Below, in pieces: positions 25,366-33,977 of a stretch of DNA of 64,000 bases; positions within the stretch are counted from its first letter, which is position 1; the number at the start of each line of letters is the position of its first letter. This stretch comes from VYFG01 sp965248685. GTDB lineage: Bacteria; Pseudomonadota; Gammaproteobacteria; Arenicellales; Poriferihabitantaceae. The stretch is taken from the NCBI GenBank assembly GCA_965248685.1, contig CBDFKC010000003.1:1612001-1676000 (forward strand), in the 5' to 3' direction. The notes under the pieces are model-generated. The model saw only the letters and a list, made by a program, of their open reading frames with translations. It had not been told where the DNA came from and did not search any database. The translations under genes were made by a program, and so were the position numbers.

Positions 25366-26462
25366 TAGTCCCCCATAATATTGGCAGCCAGCTTATTGAA
25401 CAATTGCATTTCATTTTCATTGCCAATGCTTATGCGAATACAGTTTTTAAAGGCAGGAGTTGGAAATCGGCGCAACATAATATTTTGCTTCCACATTGCG
25501 TCGTGGAATGCCTCAGCGGATTTATTATTATCTTTTGGTTGATCAGTAAATTCTGCCATCACAAAATTTGTCTGACTATGTATCGGATTTATTCCGAGGC
25601 TTGACAAGTTATGGTAGAGCTCGGTTTTGAGTTTTTTATTTCGATCAAATACTGAATGGGTATATTCGGTTTCTCTGACCGCGGCGATTCCACATTCCAA
25701 TGCAATGTTACTGATGGGGAAGGTTGCGCCAATTTTATTAATAACCTCAATAATTTTATCTGGCCCATATAACCAACCCAAACGGAGTCCAGCAAGCCCG
25801 TATATCTTGGAAAACGTCCGGGTCATCACTACATTGTTGCTGGCATCGACCAGCTCGGCAGCAATGCTGTAGTCTGGTTGGTCGACGTATTCTGCATAAG
25901 CACAATCGAGTACCAATACGATTGTGTCGGGCAGAGCCTGATGGAGCCGTTGAATCTCACTTCCGGGTACGTAAGTGCCGGTTGGATTATCCGGGTTGGC
26001 AATGGTGATTACTTTGGTTCTCTCGGTTATGCCGGCGAGAATAGCGTCAACATCTACGCTAAAGTTATTGTCCGGTACCTTGACCGGAGTCGCATCGTTG
26101 GCCAATGCATAGTTGCCGAATTTGGCATAGCCATTGGCGCTGTATATCAACTCATCTCCGGGTTGCAAATAGGCCCTACATAGCCGTGCCAGTAATTCGT
26201 CTGATCCCGGCCCACAGACTATTCGTCTCGGGTCGAGATTATAGGTGGCTGCGATGCTGGCCTGGAGTTCGGCGGATCCTTGTTCTGCGTATCGGTGAAT
26301 TTGACCAACAGCTCGGGTTGCTACATCGATGACTGCCGAGGCTGGGCCGAATGCGCTTTCATTGGAGCAGAGTTTGATGGTTTCGCCAGAGAATCCTGCG
26401 GGCAAGGCCGACATATGCGCTTTTATCGCGTGGATTCCTCGTTTGGCAATGGGTCCGCTCAT
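25365..26462 (-). CDS. HisC-like PLP aminotransferase
   Basis: Fold-type I aminotransferase (365 aa) of the histidinol-phosphate aminotransferase subgroup. Lys219 in TRTFSKIYGLAGLRLGW is the PLP Schiff-base residue. NPDNPTGT at 157-163 and the Asp-x-x-Tyr of LDCAYAEYVD bind the cofactor. A biosynthetic histidine role is unlikely because the neighbours are a deacylase and a ThDP decarboxylase rather than his genes. It starts inside the stop of the deacylase gene (ATGA). Confidence 0.88.
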   Translation of the reverse strand: MSGPIAKRGIHAIKAHMSALPAGFSGETIKLCSNESAFGPASAVIDVATRAVGQIHRYAEQGSAELQASIAATYNLDPRRIVCGPGSDELLARLCRAYLQPGDELIYSANGYAKFGNYALANDATPVKVPDNNFSVDVDAILAGITERTKVITIANPDNPTGTYVPGSEIQRLHQALPDTIVLVLDCAYAEYVDQPDYSIAAELVDASNNVVMTRTFSKIYGLAGLRLGWLYGPDKIIEVINKIGATFPISNIALECGIAAVRETEYTHSVFDRNKKLKTELYHNLSSLGINPIHSQTNFVMAEFTDQPKDNNKSAEAFHDAMWKQNIMLRRFPTPAFKNCIRISIGNENEMQLFNKLAANIMGD

Positions 26463-27484
26463 ACTAAATCAGATGCCTCGACTTCGACCGATACCTGAAA
26501 AACGTATTGGCCACGATGGACCATTGCCGGCGTATGAATGGTGCTGATCATGCCGATTCGTTCGAAGGTTAATTCAACCGGAGGCAGAAACGGATCATTC
26601 AACGGATGGATTAAACCCGCCGGATCACCTACCTTAACCTGGTTACCCAATCGGACCAGGGGTTCAAAAATTCCATCCGCGGTAGCCCAGACAAAATAAT
26701 TATAGTCCGGTGTAGAGACGTATTGGGTAGGTTGAGCAGCCGCTGGTGCCGATTCGATTAAGCCGAAGTGGTGGAGGTACCTAAGTACTCCTTCATATCC
26801 TATAGTGGTTGCATCGAGCCGGACGTGAGCGGAACCGGCTAGTTCTGTGGCAACCATTATTACCTCGTTGCGATCACAGGCTGCCGATAGAGAACGATGG
26901 TCAGCGGTATTTGATACCACTACCGTATGGGGCGCGGCGAAGGCATTGCAGGCGTCGAGCTTTTGCTGCATGAATTCCGGCTCGCCTGATTTGCGTAAAT
27001 AGGCGCAAGGTACAAAATCGGAAACTCTGCCTCCCGAGTGAAGATCTGCCGCTGCAATGCACATAGGTAGAATCTCTGACTCCACATAGTGGGCGATTGC
27101 ATAGGTCGCTGTGGTATTGGGATCTCCGGGAAATGCCCGGTTCATGTTAACCCCGTCAATTGAAGACACGCGAGTTTGTTCCAGCACTGCAGAGTAGTTC
27201 AGTGCGGGTAAGAAAATAATACGGCCATTTATCTCGCCAGGGTCGAGTTGCTGAATCAGCCTGCGTAAAATAATTTGGCCTTCATATTCATCACCATGAT
27301 TGCCGGCGCTTAACAGTACCGTGTTACACCGTTCAACGGTTCCCCCCGCTATGCAGGCAATCGGAACAGGAATAAATCCCCAGGGAGTATTATTGTCAGA
27401 ATGAACTACCCGTAAAACACTGGTTTGTTTCCCGGGTTTATCGAAATCAATATCACATTGAATTCTTGACTTGGATGGATTCAT
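26459..27484 (-). CDS. Zinc-dependent N-acyl amino acid deacylase (AstE/aspartoacylase/DoeB-like)
   Basis: A 341-aa metallocarboxypeptidase-fold deacylase. Zinc ligands are His63 and Glu66 (GNHGDEYEG) and His149 (ADLHSGG). The NMNRAFPGD block binds the substrate carboxylate. Closest in style to DoeB, which removes acetyl from N-alpha-acetyl-diaminobutyrate in ectoine breakdown, but no other ectoine genes are here. It is the first gene of a four-gene overlapping operon, so it probably frees an amino acid from its N-acyl form for the aminotransferase and decarboxylase downstream. Confidence 0.85.
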   Translation of the reverse strand: MNPSKSRIQCDIDFDKPGKQTSVLRVVHSDNNTPWGFIPVPIACIAGGTVERCNTVLLSAGNHGDEYEGQIILRRLIQQLDPGEINGRIIFLPALNYSAVLEQTRVSSIDGVNMNRAFPGDPNTTATYAIAHYVESEILPMCIAAADLHSGGRVSDFVPCAYLRKSGEPEFMQQKLDACNAFAAPHTVVVSNTADHRSLSAACDRNEVIMVATELAGSAHVRLDATTIGYEGVLRYLHHFGLIESAPAAAQPTQYVSTPDYNYFVWATADGIFEPLVRLGNQVKVGDPAGLIHPLNDPFLPPVELTFERIGMISTIHTPAMVHRGQYVFQVSVEVEASDLV

Positions 27485-27615
27485 CTTATGTTAAATGTGG
27501 GAGCTTGGGGCAGCCAGCATAAATCGAATAGTTATCAGTGACAAGCAGGAGTTTTCAACTTGAGGTATAGTCTTTCCATACAGTATTACCACTTGATTAT
27601 TCATCACATTCAGTT

Positions 27616-28584
27616 ATGTATCAGCAGTTAAAATCACGCCTCGCAAAAGGCGAAGTCGTGTTGCTCGACGGCGCAATTGGCACCCAGCTCCAGGGTATGA
27701 AGGTACCCATGAATAATGTGGCATGGGCGGCGGCGGCGTTACACACTCACCCAGAAACGGTTCGCCTGATGCATGGAAAATACGTGCAGGCAGGAGCCGA
27801 TATCATTACGACAAATACCTATTCATCTGCGCGGCATAATCTAGAACCATTGGGATTAGGCGACTCAACCGTGGAGCTAAATTATCGCGCGGTCAGCCTT
27901 GCTCAGGATGCCAGAGAAAGATATGGCGACGGCAGGGAGATCGCCATTGCTGGTTCGATCTCCCATTTTGGAATGATCACAGGGGGAGAATCCGAAGAAG
28001 CCCTTCATCGTCACGCCGAGCCCCGTTCCGCCATAACCGAACAACAGTCGAGAAGCAATCTGCGCGAGCAAGCTGAATGTCTGGCCGAAGCAGGGGTGGA
28101 TTTTCTGTTGCTCGAAGCCACTGGTGGCATGACCCACCGGCACTGGATGTTGCAAGAGTGTGGTGATGTGGGACTACCACTCTGGCTGGGGTTTCGTTGT
28201 CGGCTGGATCCAGGAGATGATCAGCTCAGAACTGGGTATCGCTCTGCAACACCATTTGAACAGGGGATAGAAGAAATCGTTGATAGCGGGATTGACGGGA
28301 TCGCTATTTTTCACAGTACCATCGCAGCCACTTCTGCGGGTATCGAGGTGATGAAGCAGCATTGGACGGGACCCGTGGCGACTTATCCCGAAGCCGACCG
28401 TGCGGACTATACGCTGGCCCAGCGAGATGAATCCGATCAAAGTAATGTCTCGCCAGAGGAGTTTCCAGTAATCGCAAGTAGTTGGGTTAATCAGGGAGTC
28501 CAGGTAATTGGCGGATGTTGCGGCATCAACCTTGACTATATAACTGGGTTGAAGCAAAAACTGCCTCATCACATTCCTCGCTAG
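27616..28584 (+). CDS. Homocysteine S-methyltransferase family protein with altered zinc site
   Basis: A 322-aa barrel protein of the homocysteine S-methyltransferase family, which includes betaine- and S-methylmethionine-homocysteine methyltransferases. LLDGAIGTQLQ at the N-terminus and GGCCGI (Cys301, Cys302) near the C-terminus are signatures. The third zinc cysteine, normally in a VNC segment, falls at IFHST, where His233 occupies the position. Zinc may thus be bound by His-Cys-Cys, or the substrate may differ. Methyl donors such as glycine betaine or DMSP-derived sulfonium compounds fit the neighbourhood. Confidence 0.8.
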   Translation: MYQQLKSRLAKGEVVLLDGAIGTQLQGMKVPMNNVAWAAAALHTHPETVRLMHGKYVQAGADIITTNTYSSARHNLEPLGLGDSTVELNYRAVSLAQDARERYGDGREIAIAGSISHFGMITGGESEEALHRHAEPRSAITEQQSRSNLREQAECLAEAGVDFLLLEATGGMTHRHWMLQECGDVGLPLWLGFRCRLDPGDDQLRTGYRSATPFEQGIEEIVDSGIDGIAIFHSTIAATSAGIEVMKQHWTGPVATYPEADRADYTLAQRDESDQSNVSPEEFPVIASSWVNQGVQVIGGCCGINLDYITGLKQKLPHHIPR

Positions 28585-28621
28585 CGCCAGGATTTTCGCC
28601 AACTTTTAGACTGAGCTAAGG

Positions 28622-29494
28622 TTGGTGCAGGCTGGAACTTTACGCGCGCTTTTATGGATGTTTCTTTCTACCATTGGATTGTCCATTTCACATCTGATTG
28701 TACGCGCCGTTTCCCCCGAAATTCACAGCTTCCAGACGGTATTCTTCCGTGGCTTCTTCGGCCTGATTGTCATCAGTCCCTGGATATTCCGCCATGGGCT
28801 GGGCCTGTTTAAAACTGATAACCTTAAGTTACATCTGGTCAGGGCGGCGTTCTCGTTTTCCTCGATTTCCTGTTTTTATTATGCGTTAACCATTATTCCA
28901 CTGGCCAAGGCAACCGCAATCGGTTTCGTCGCGCCAATCCTGGGAAGTGTTCTTGCGGTTGTCCTACTCAAGGAAGCATCGAGAACGGTACACTGGATTG
29001 CGTTAGTGATGGGACTGGTTGGAATGTTGTTTGTGCTGCGGCCGGGATTTGCCGAACTCGATACCGGCACGCTGTTTATGCTCGCGTCCGCCGGATTCTT
29101 CTCGGTCAATCTGGTCGTTATTAAAGTGTTAGCGCGGTCCGATTCGGCGATTGCCATCACTGCGTTTATTTCGGCCATGGTTGTACCGCTCTCTCTGCCG
29201 ATGGCGATACCCGTATGGGTATGGCCGGACCCCTGGGAGATGATCCTTCTCACTATCATGGGATTACTAAATGGGGCGTCTTTAATCGCTTTTACCCAGG
29301 CCATGAAAGAAGCAGCCACACCCATCATCATGCCCCTGGATTTTCTTCGACTTATCTGGATGGCGGCATTTGGCTATTTGTTTTTTGCCGAAATACCGGA
29401 CAGTTTTACCCTGATTGGTGGCGTCATTATATTTGTCGGTGCGTCGATGGTAGCTATAGCCGAGCGCAGCAAGCAGCCGATTGCCAGAACCTGA
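28622..29494 (+). CDS. EamA/DMT superfamily transporter
   Basis: Ten-helix inner-membrane transporter (290 aa) made of two EamA repeats. The first has FFRGFFGLIVISPW and PLAKATAIGFVAPIL. The second has ATPIIMPLDFLRLIWMAAFGYLFFAE. An in-frame TAG lies five codons before the TTG start at 28622. GTG at 28625 is an equally good choice, and no ATG gives a full first helix. It lies 38 nt after the methyltransferase gene and may export or import a metabolite of that pathway. Confidence 0.88.
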   Translation: MVQAGTLRALLWMFLSTIGLSISHLIVRAVSPEIHSFQTVFFRGFFGLIVISPWIFRHGLGLFKTDNLKLHLVRAAFSFSSISCFYYALTIIPLAKATAIGFVAPILGSVLAVVLLKEASRTVHWIALVMGLVGMLFVLRPGFAELDTGTLFMLASAGFFSVNLVVIKVLARSDSAIAITAFISAMVVPLSLPMAIPVWVWPDPWEMILLTIMGLLNGASLIAFTQAMKEAATPIIMPLDFLRLIWMAAFGYLFFAEIPDSFTLIGGVIIFVGASMVAIAERSKQPIART

Positions 29495-29495
29495 T

Positions 29496-30548
29496 TCAGA
29501 GCGAAGGCACTAGGGTCGCCTCCTGCACCCTCGTTAGAATGGCATGCAGCGTTTCAAAATCTGGAGGGATGTCATACGGAACACAGTAAGAAATGTCTTC
29601 TTCGAGATGCTGCCACTGAATGGCATTGAGAAAATCCCTGGGTAACTGATCAAACACTGCAGCGTTACCCATTTGTGCTACTGGATTGCACACAGTGGGA
29701 TTGGTTGCGATCCGAACAACATTATTTGGTTCCAGAATAAAATCCAGAAAGTTTTCTGCCAGCTGATGATTGGGCGAGGCTGTAGGGATTGAACTGACTT
29801 CCATAAATACTATGGCGCCTTTACCGTCAATTGGTCCTGAGTGGGGAGTAATGGACTGGATCTGGTTTTGCCCCGCAAACCTGGCAGCAGCAGAAGTAAA
29901 CTGGCCGCCAGACAGGAAATAGTCGATCTTTCCGTCAATCAAGGCGCGGTTAAGTTCTGCGCTGTCGCTTGTGACGACGCTGGCCTGACTAAACCATTGT
30001 GCTGTCATTTTCTCAAATGCATCGATGTCTTCAGAACGCAACTTTGAAAACGGATCAATCCCCGCGCCTATACAAATATGAAAAATATTAAACTCAGGGA
30101 ACAACAATACGCCATAGGGGTAGGATTGCCCGGCGTCGGCAACAATATTGAACCCCTGTTCCGCAGCGGTAGTAGCTGAAATTCTTCGAGTGTTAACCAC
30201 CAGATTAAATGGGCCAAAACGCTGACAGATTCCAATCATTCGGTCATCATCACTATACGCCCAGCGGGACAAATGATTGATCCAGCTAAGCTCAGGTTTT
30301 AGCTGATGAGTGTATCTGTCTTGATTAAGTTCTCGTATGTGACCGCCGGGATATAGTTGTCGCCGGGCATACGGGTTATTAATATTGACCACGTCAAAAT
30401 CCCGGGACCCCTGTGCAATGGAGCTGGCCGCCTGATGGTCAGAAACCAGGGTCTTGGCACAAGTCCCGCAGTTATAGCGATTTGAAAACCTGTCGAGCAG
30501 CCTGGGATCATCATAACCATCCCAGCACAAAAGCCGGAATTCTTTCAA
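29496..30548 (-). CDS. PotD-like solute-binding domain protein without signal peptide
   Basis: A 350-aa protein of the spermidine/putrescine-type extracellular binding fold. FRLLCWDGYDDPRLLDRF is the normal start of the mature domain, followed by DFDVVNINN and YGVLLFP. Unlike real periplasmic receptors it begins at once with the mature fold. Upstream in the same frame, a TGA lies 14 codons before the TTG start and no hydrophobic leader is encoded between them. No ABC permease or ATPase is nearby. It is 28 nt downstream of the GlnT-like synthetase, so a cytoplasmic ligand-binding role in polyamine or amine use is possible. Confidence 0.72.
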   Translation of the reverse strand: MKEFRLLCWDGYDDPRLLDRFSNRYNCGTCAKTLVSDHQAASSIAQGSRDFDVVNINNPYARRQLYPGGHIRELNQDRYTHQLKPELSWINHLSRWAYSDDDRMIGICQRFGPFNLVVNTRRISATTAAEQGFNIVADAGQSYPYGVLLFPEFNIFHICIGAGIDPFSKLRSEDIDAFEKMTAQWFSQASVVTSDSAELNRALIDGKIDYFLSGGQFTSAAARFAGQNQIQSITPHSGPIDGKGAIVFMEVSSIPTASPNHQLAENFLDFILEPNNVVRIATNPTVCNPVAQMGNAAVFDQLPRDFLNAIQWQHLEEDISYCVPYDIPPDFETLHAILTRVQEATLVPSL

Positions 30549-30576
30549 GACTCTAGTCCGTGGAAATTGACTTGAT

Positions 30577-31938
30577 CTAATAAAAAGTCAGATAGCGGTC
30601 CCGCTCCCATTCAGAGACGTGTTTTAAATATGTCATCCATTCATCCCGTTTAAAATTTACCCAGGCATCGAACATTTTATCGCCAAATACCTGGCGACTG
30701 AGTGGGTCTGCGGCGAACATCTCGACCGCTTCGTGTAGGGTGCGTGGCAGTAGATTAACTCCGATTTCTGCTAATTCTGCTTCGGATTTTAAGTACATGT
30801 TTTCGCTATGAGGTTCCCCTGGATCGAGGTTTTGCCGAATGCCTTCGAGCCCGGCAGCAAGCACAAAAGCGCCACCAAGATAAGGATTACACATGGGGTC
30901 TGCCAGTCTTAGCTCTATCCTTCCACCTCCCCGGGGTATTCGCAGGGTATTGGTTCGATTGTTGCCACCATAGCATTGGAATACCGGTGCCCAGGTAAAT
31001 CCTGATGTGCTGCCTTTAACAATTAGCCGCTTATAACTGTTTACCGTTGGCGCGACGATTGCACTGATCGAGCCAAGGTGCTTTAAAACACCAGCGAGGA
31101 ATTGGTAGCCTAGATCGGATAAGCCACAACCTCTTGGATCGTTATCCGACTCAAACAGATTTCCCCCGGTTTCTCGATCGTACAGGGACATATTGAAATG
31201 GGCGCCACTACCGGCAAAATTGGGATAGGGTTTGGGCATGAAGGTTGCGAAGCCGCCGTGACCCATGGCGATTTCATTAGCCATTCGCCGGAAGAAAACA
31301 AACTGGTCCGCCATGGTCAAAACGTCTGTATAGTCGAAATCGATTTCAAACTGACCAATACCGTCTTCGTGATCAAACGAGTACACATCCCAACCCAGAT
31401 CGTTCATCGCACTAACGACTTCGTCTAACCAGGGAAGATTATCCAGCAACCGGGATACATCGTAGGCGGGTTTTTGCAGGTTGGGTCGATTACTTAATGG
31501 AACGACATTGCCATCCTCATCGTGTTTCAATGCAAAGAACTCGGCTTCTATGCCGAGATTTAATCCATAACCCAGCTCATTGGCCTGGGTTACCGTCCGC
31601 TTAAGTATATTTCTACTGCAGGGTTCGAATGGTTTGCCTTCACACCAGAGATCACTGGCGAACCAGGCTACCTCGGGTTGCCAGGGTTGGATGGCGCAAG
31701 ATGCAGGATCAGGATGGGCAGCTATTTCTTCGTCATGAATTTCCTGGGGAACGCCATCCAATGCGGCGCCGGTACAAAGTTCTGATCCACTCATCATCCG
31801 CTTGAAATGTGAAATCGGTACACATTTGCTTTTTGATGCGCCGTGCATATCTACGTAGCTCGGCAACAAGTATTTAACGCCGCTCGCTTCCAGTTTAGAA
31901 AATAATTCGTTGGGGTTTTCGTAATCGCTGTTAGACAT
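30577..31938 (-). CDS. Type III glutamine synthetase GlnT-like / gamma-glutamylamide synthetase
   Basis: A 453-aa member of the glutamine synthetase superfamily. Catalytic-domain signatures are GIEAEFFAL, GIGQFEIDFDYTD, GSGAHFNMSL and NRTNTLRIPRGGGRIELRLADP. It resembles GlnT and gamma-glutamylmethylamide synthetase more than GlnA: it lacks the adenylylation-loop region and the length is shorter. Such enzymes ligate ammonia, methylamine or polyamines to glutamate. The neighbours, a PotD-like protein and a divergent ammonium transporter, agree with amine or ammonium assimilation. Confidence 0.85.
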   Translation of the reverse strand: MSNSDYENPNELFSKLEASGVKYLLPSYVDMHGASKSKCVPISHFKRMMSGSELCTGAALDGVPQEIHDEEIAAHPDPASCAIQPWQPEVAWFASDLWCEGKPFEPCSRNILKRTVTQANELGYGLNLGIEAEFFALKHDEDGNVVPLSNRPNLQKPAYDVSRLLDNLPWLDEVVSAMNDLGWDVYSFDHEDGIGQFEIDFDYTDVLTMADQFVFFRRMANEIAMGHGGFATFMPKPYPNFAGSGAHFNMSLYDRETGGNLFESDNDPRGCGLSDLGYQFLAGVLKHLGSISAIVAPTVNSYKRLIVKGSTSGFTWAPVFQCYGGNNRTNTLRIPRGGGRIELRLADPMCNPYLGGAFVLAAGLEGIRQNLDPGEPHSENMYLKSEAELAEIGVNLLPRTLHEAVEMFAADPLSRQVFGDKMFDAWVNFKRDEWMTYLKHVSEWERDRYLTFY

Positions 31939-32408
31939 AATGATTAATGATGATCAAAAAAATTACAGAAAAAAATATTAAAAACTCTGCTTGTTTCAGG
32001 TTAGGAAAAACATCACAAAAGTAAAAATATATTCATAGATAATGCTGGGTCCAAAGTTTCAAATCAGTTTTACAAGTTACGAATTATTATCCAGCTCAAA
32101 TAAATTTCATGCGTGCAATGATATTGCAGGATAGTTTTGGACTAAGCCAATATCCTTATTTGACAGTACTTTTCTATCCTATTTAGGATGAACCAATTAT
32201 GTACCAAAATGAGAAATTAATGGTTTTTATCACCTTCAATAACAAGTAGAATGAGTCCGGATTACTTTTAGTGATCAATTTTATCATCCATAACTAGAGA
32301 GTTCCCTAGGTTTGCCAGAATTCAAAATACGTCTAACCAAGCGTGAATTTTTCGAGCAAACATTGTTAAACCCTAAACACTGACAACCCTCACCGAGGAG
32401 GAGAGCAT
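31939..32408. other. 470-bp AT-rich divergent regulatory region (glnT-like/amt)
   Basis: No coding frame is convincing here. The region separates the divergent GlnT-like and Amt genes and must hold both promoters. It is AT-rich and contains the inverted repeat at 32176. A TTGACA at 32160-32165 lacks a good -10 box at standard spacing. I could not find a convincing sigma-54 GG/GC pair. Confidence 0.6.
32176..32189. promoter_or_regulatory. Inverted repeat in the amt upstream region
   Basis: ATCCTA and TAGGAT, perfect 6-bp arms, flank TT. It lies 220 nt before the amt ATG and just after a TTGACA hexamer. It is a candidate operator only. Confidence 0.4.
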
Positions 32409-33713
32409 ATGACCGTAGAAGAACTAACAGCGGCCTTTGCGACGGCCAATATGATAAACCTTGAGGTTTATTATTTTTGGGCAACCGCAATCATGATAAT
32501 GATTCACGCCGGCTTTTTAATGTATGAAATGGGCGCAACCCGCGTCAAACACACCCTCGCTTCAGGTACCAAAAACATCCTGGCTTTCGCTTTCATGATC
32601 CCAACCTTTTATATGTTTGGATGGTGGATTTACCTGGCCATGACAAACGGGTTTATTCCGGATTTTGAAGCAGGCGCTGGCGGTGTTCCATGGGGTGATT
32701 CCATGGGTCCGAACCTTCAGGATAATGCGACTGGTGTATTCTGGGGTGCGTTCACATTGTTCGCTTGTACCACGGCTTCAATCATGTCTGGTGCGGTTAT
32801 AGAGCGTATCAGAATGGCTGCATTTATCGTCCTTGCGGTACTGCTCGGTTCAGTGGTTTGGAATCTATCAGCATCATGGGGATGGCACTATGCAGGCTGG
32901 ATGGTTACAAAATGGGGTTATCACGATATGGGTGCTTCCGGTGTGGTACATATGATTTCCGGTTTCTTTGCGCTCGGTGTTTTGATTAACCTTGGTCCCA
33001 GAATTGGTAAATTTAATGCTGACGGTTCGGCCAATAAAATTGTTGGTCATAGTTTGCCGATGACAGTTACAGGACTGATGATGATCGTGTTCGGTTTCTT
33101 TGGTTTTCTTGGAGCCTGTATCATCTTCCCTGGCACCGCAGTAAGTTTTGATCCCGCCTTGTGGACCAATATTTATGGCCAGCCAACAACATTGTCTACC
33201 ATCTGTTTTAATACCCTGATGGCAGTAGCCGGCGGCATAATCGGTTGCTACACCATGACCCGGGATCCATTCTGGATGATGTCTGGTGCATTGTGTGGTG
33301 TTATTTCGGCGGCGGCTGGATTGGATATGTGGTATCCCGGTTTGGCTTTCGTAGTGGCCTTCCTCGGTGGACTCCTCGGCCCTTGGGCTGCAGGCATGAT
33401 CGAGCGATTCGGAATTGATGATGCTGTAGGCGCTGTTGCGGTACACGGTGTCTGTGGTGTGTGGGGACTGCTTGCGGTTGGTATTTTTATGGGTGGATAC
33501 CCCGCGGTAAGTGCGGATATTCCTGCGATCACTTTTATGGGTCAGTTTAAAGGCATGCTTGTCATGGGCGCTCTGGGCTTTATTCCTGGTTACGTTTTCT
33601 CGCTGATATTTAAAATGCTCGGTATTCTTCGCGCCAGCGATGCAGTTCAACTTGCTGGAATGGATTGCGAAGTGAATGGCGTAGCCTATCCCGAAGAAAT
33701 CAAATCAAATTAA
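32409..33713 (+). CDS. amt: Ammonium transporter, marine-type Amt family
   Basis: Inner-membrane channel (434 aa, eleven hydrophobic segments) that conducts ammonium. It has the Amt signature around DAVGAVAVHGVCGVWG near residue 340, which includes one pore histidine, and VVHMISGFFALGVLI near 180, which includes the other. The N-terminus differs from enteric AmtB and matches the shorter marine subtype. GGAGGAGAG precedes the ATG. No glnK is adjacent; instead a 55-aa membrane protein follows 18 nt downstream and a strong terminator ends the pair. Confidence 0.93.
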   Translation: MTVEELTAAFATANMINLEVYYFWATAIMIMIHAGFLMYEMGATRVKHTLASGTKNILAFAFMIPTFYMFGWWIYLAMTNGFIPDFEAGAGGVPWGDSMGPNLQDNATGVFWGAFTLFACTTASIMSGAVIERIRMAAFIVLAVLLGSVVWNLSASWGWHYAGWMVTKWGYHDMGASGVVHMISGFFALGVLINLGPRIGKFNADGSANKIVGHSLPMTVTGLMMIVFGFFGFLGACIIFPGTAVSFDPALWTNIYGQPTTLSTICFNTLMAVAGGIIGCYTMTRDPFWMMSGALCGVISAAAGLDMWYPGLAFVVAFLGGLLGPWAAGMIERFGIDDAVGAVAVHGVCGVWGLLAVGIFMGGYPAVSADIPAITFMGQFKGMLVMGALGFIPGYVFSLIFKMLGILRASDAVQLAGMDCEVNGVAYPEEIKSN

Positions 33714-33731
33714 TCGACTGAGGACAAAAAC

Positions 33732-33899
33732 ATGTTTAATTCAAGTCCAATTGACACCTGGGAAGGCGCTGCCGCATTTTTTACTTTTGCCGGAACTGGT
33801 GGCGTAGCATTCTGGTTTTGGGTAATGTGCGCGCTATGCATCGTACCCCTGATCGTTTCCCTACGCGCAGAAAACGCCGCGGAGCGCGATCACAAGTAA
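33732..33899 (+). CDS. 55-aa single-pass membrane protein in the amt operon
   Basis: A frame from ATG 33732 to TAA 33899 encodes MFNSSPIDTWEGAAAFFTF at its start, a hydrophobic helix rich in Trp, Phe and Val at about residues 22-45, and a charged tail ending AAERDHK. GAGGA lies 8 nt before the ATG. It starts 18 nt after amt and is followed by an intrinsic terminator, so the two are one transcript. The family is not recognised. It may be an accessory subunit or regulator of the transporter. Confidence 0.75.
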   Translation: MFNSSPIDTWEGAAAFFTFAGTGGVAFWFWVMCALCIVPLIVSLRAENAAERDHK

Positions 33900-33936
33900 G
33901 GTAAAAATAACCATAAACTGGGATAACCAGTATTTG

Positions 33937-33966
33937 AACCGCGACCCTAACCGGTCGCGGTTTTTT
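33937..33966 (+). terminator. Intrinsic terminator of the amt operon
   Basis: AACCGCGACC (33937-33946) pairs perfectly with GGTCGCGGTT (33953-33962) around a 6-nt loop and runs into a T-tract to 33966. Confidence 0.92.
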
Positions 33967-33977
33967 ATGGCCAGGAT

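Noticed and set aside
32874..33650. A 258-codon minus-strand frame inside amt
   Set aside because: It is antisense to a well-supported membrane gene, has low-complexity His/Thr/Asn-rich composition and no ribosome site.
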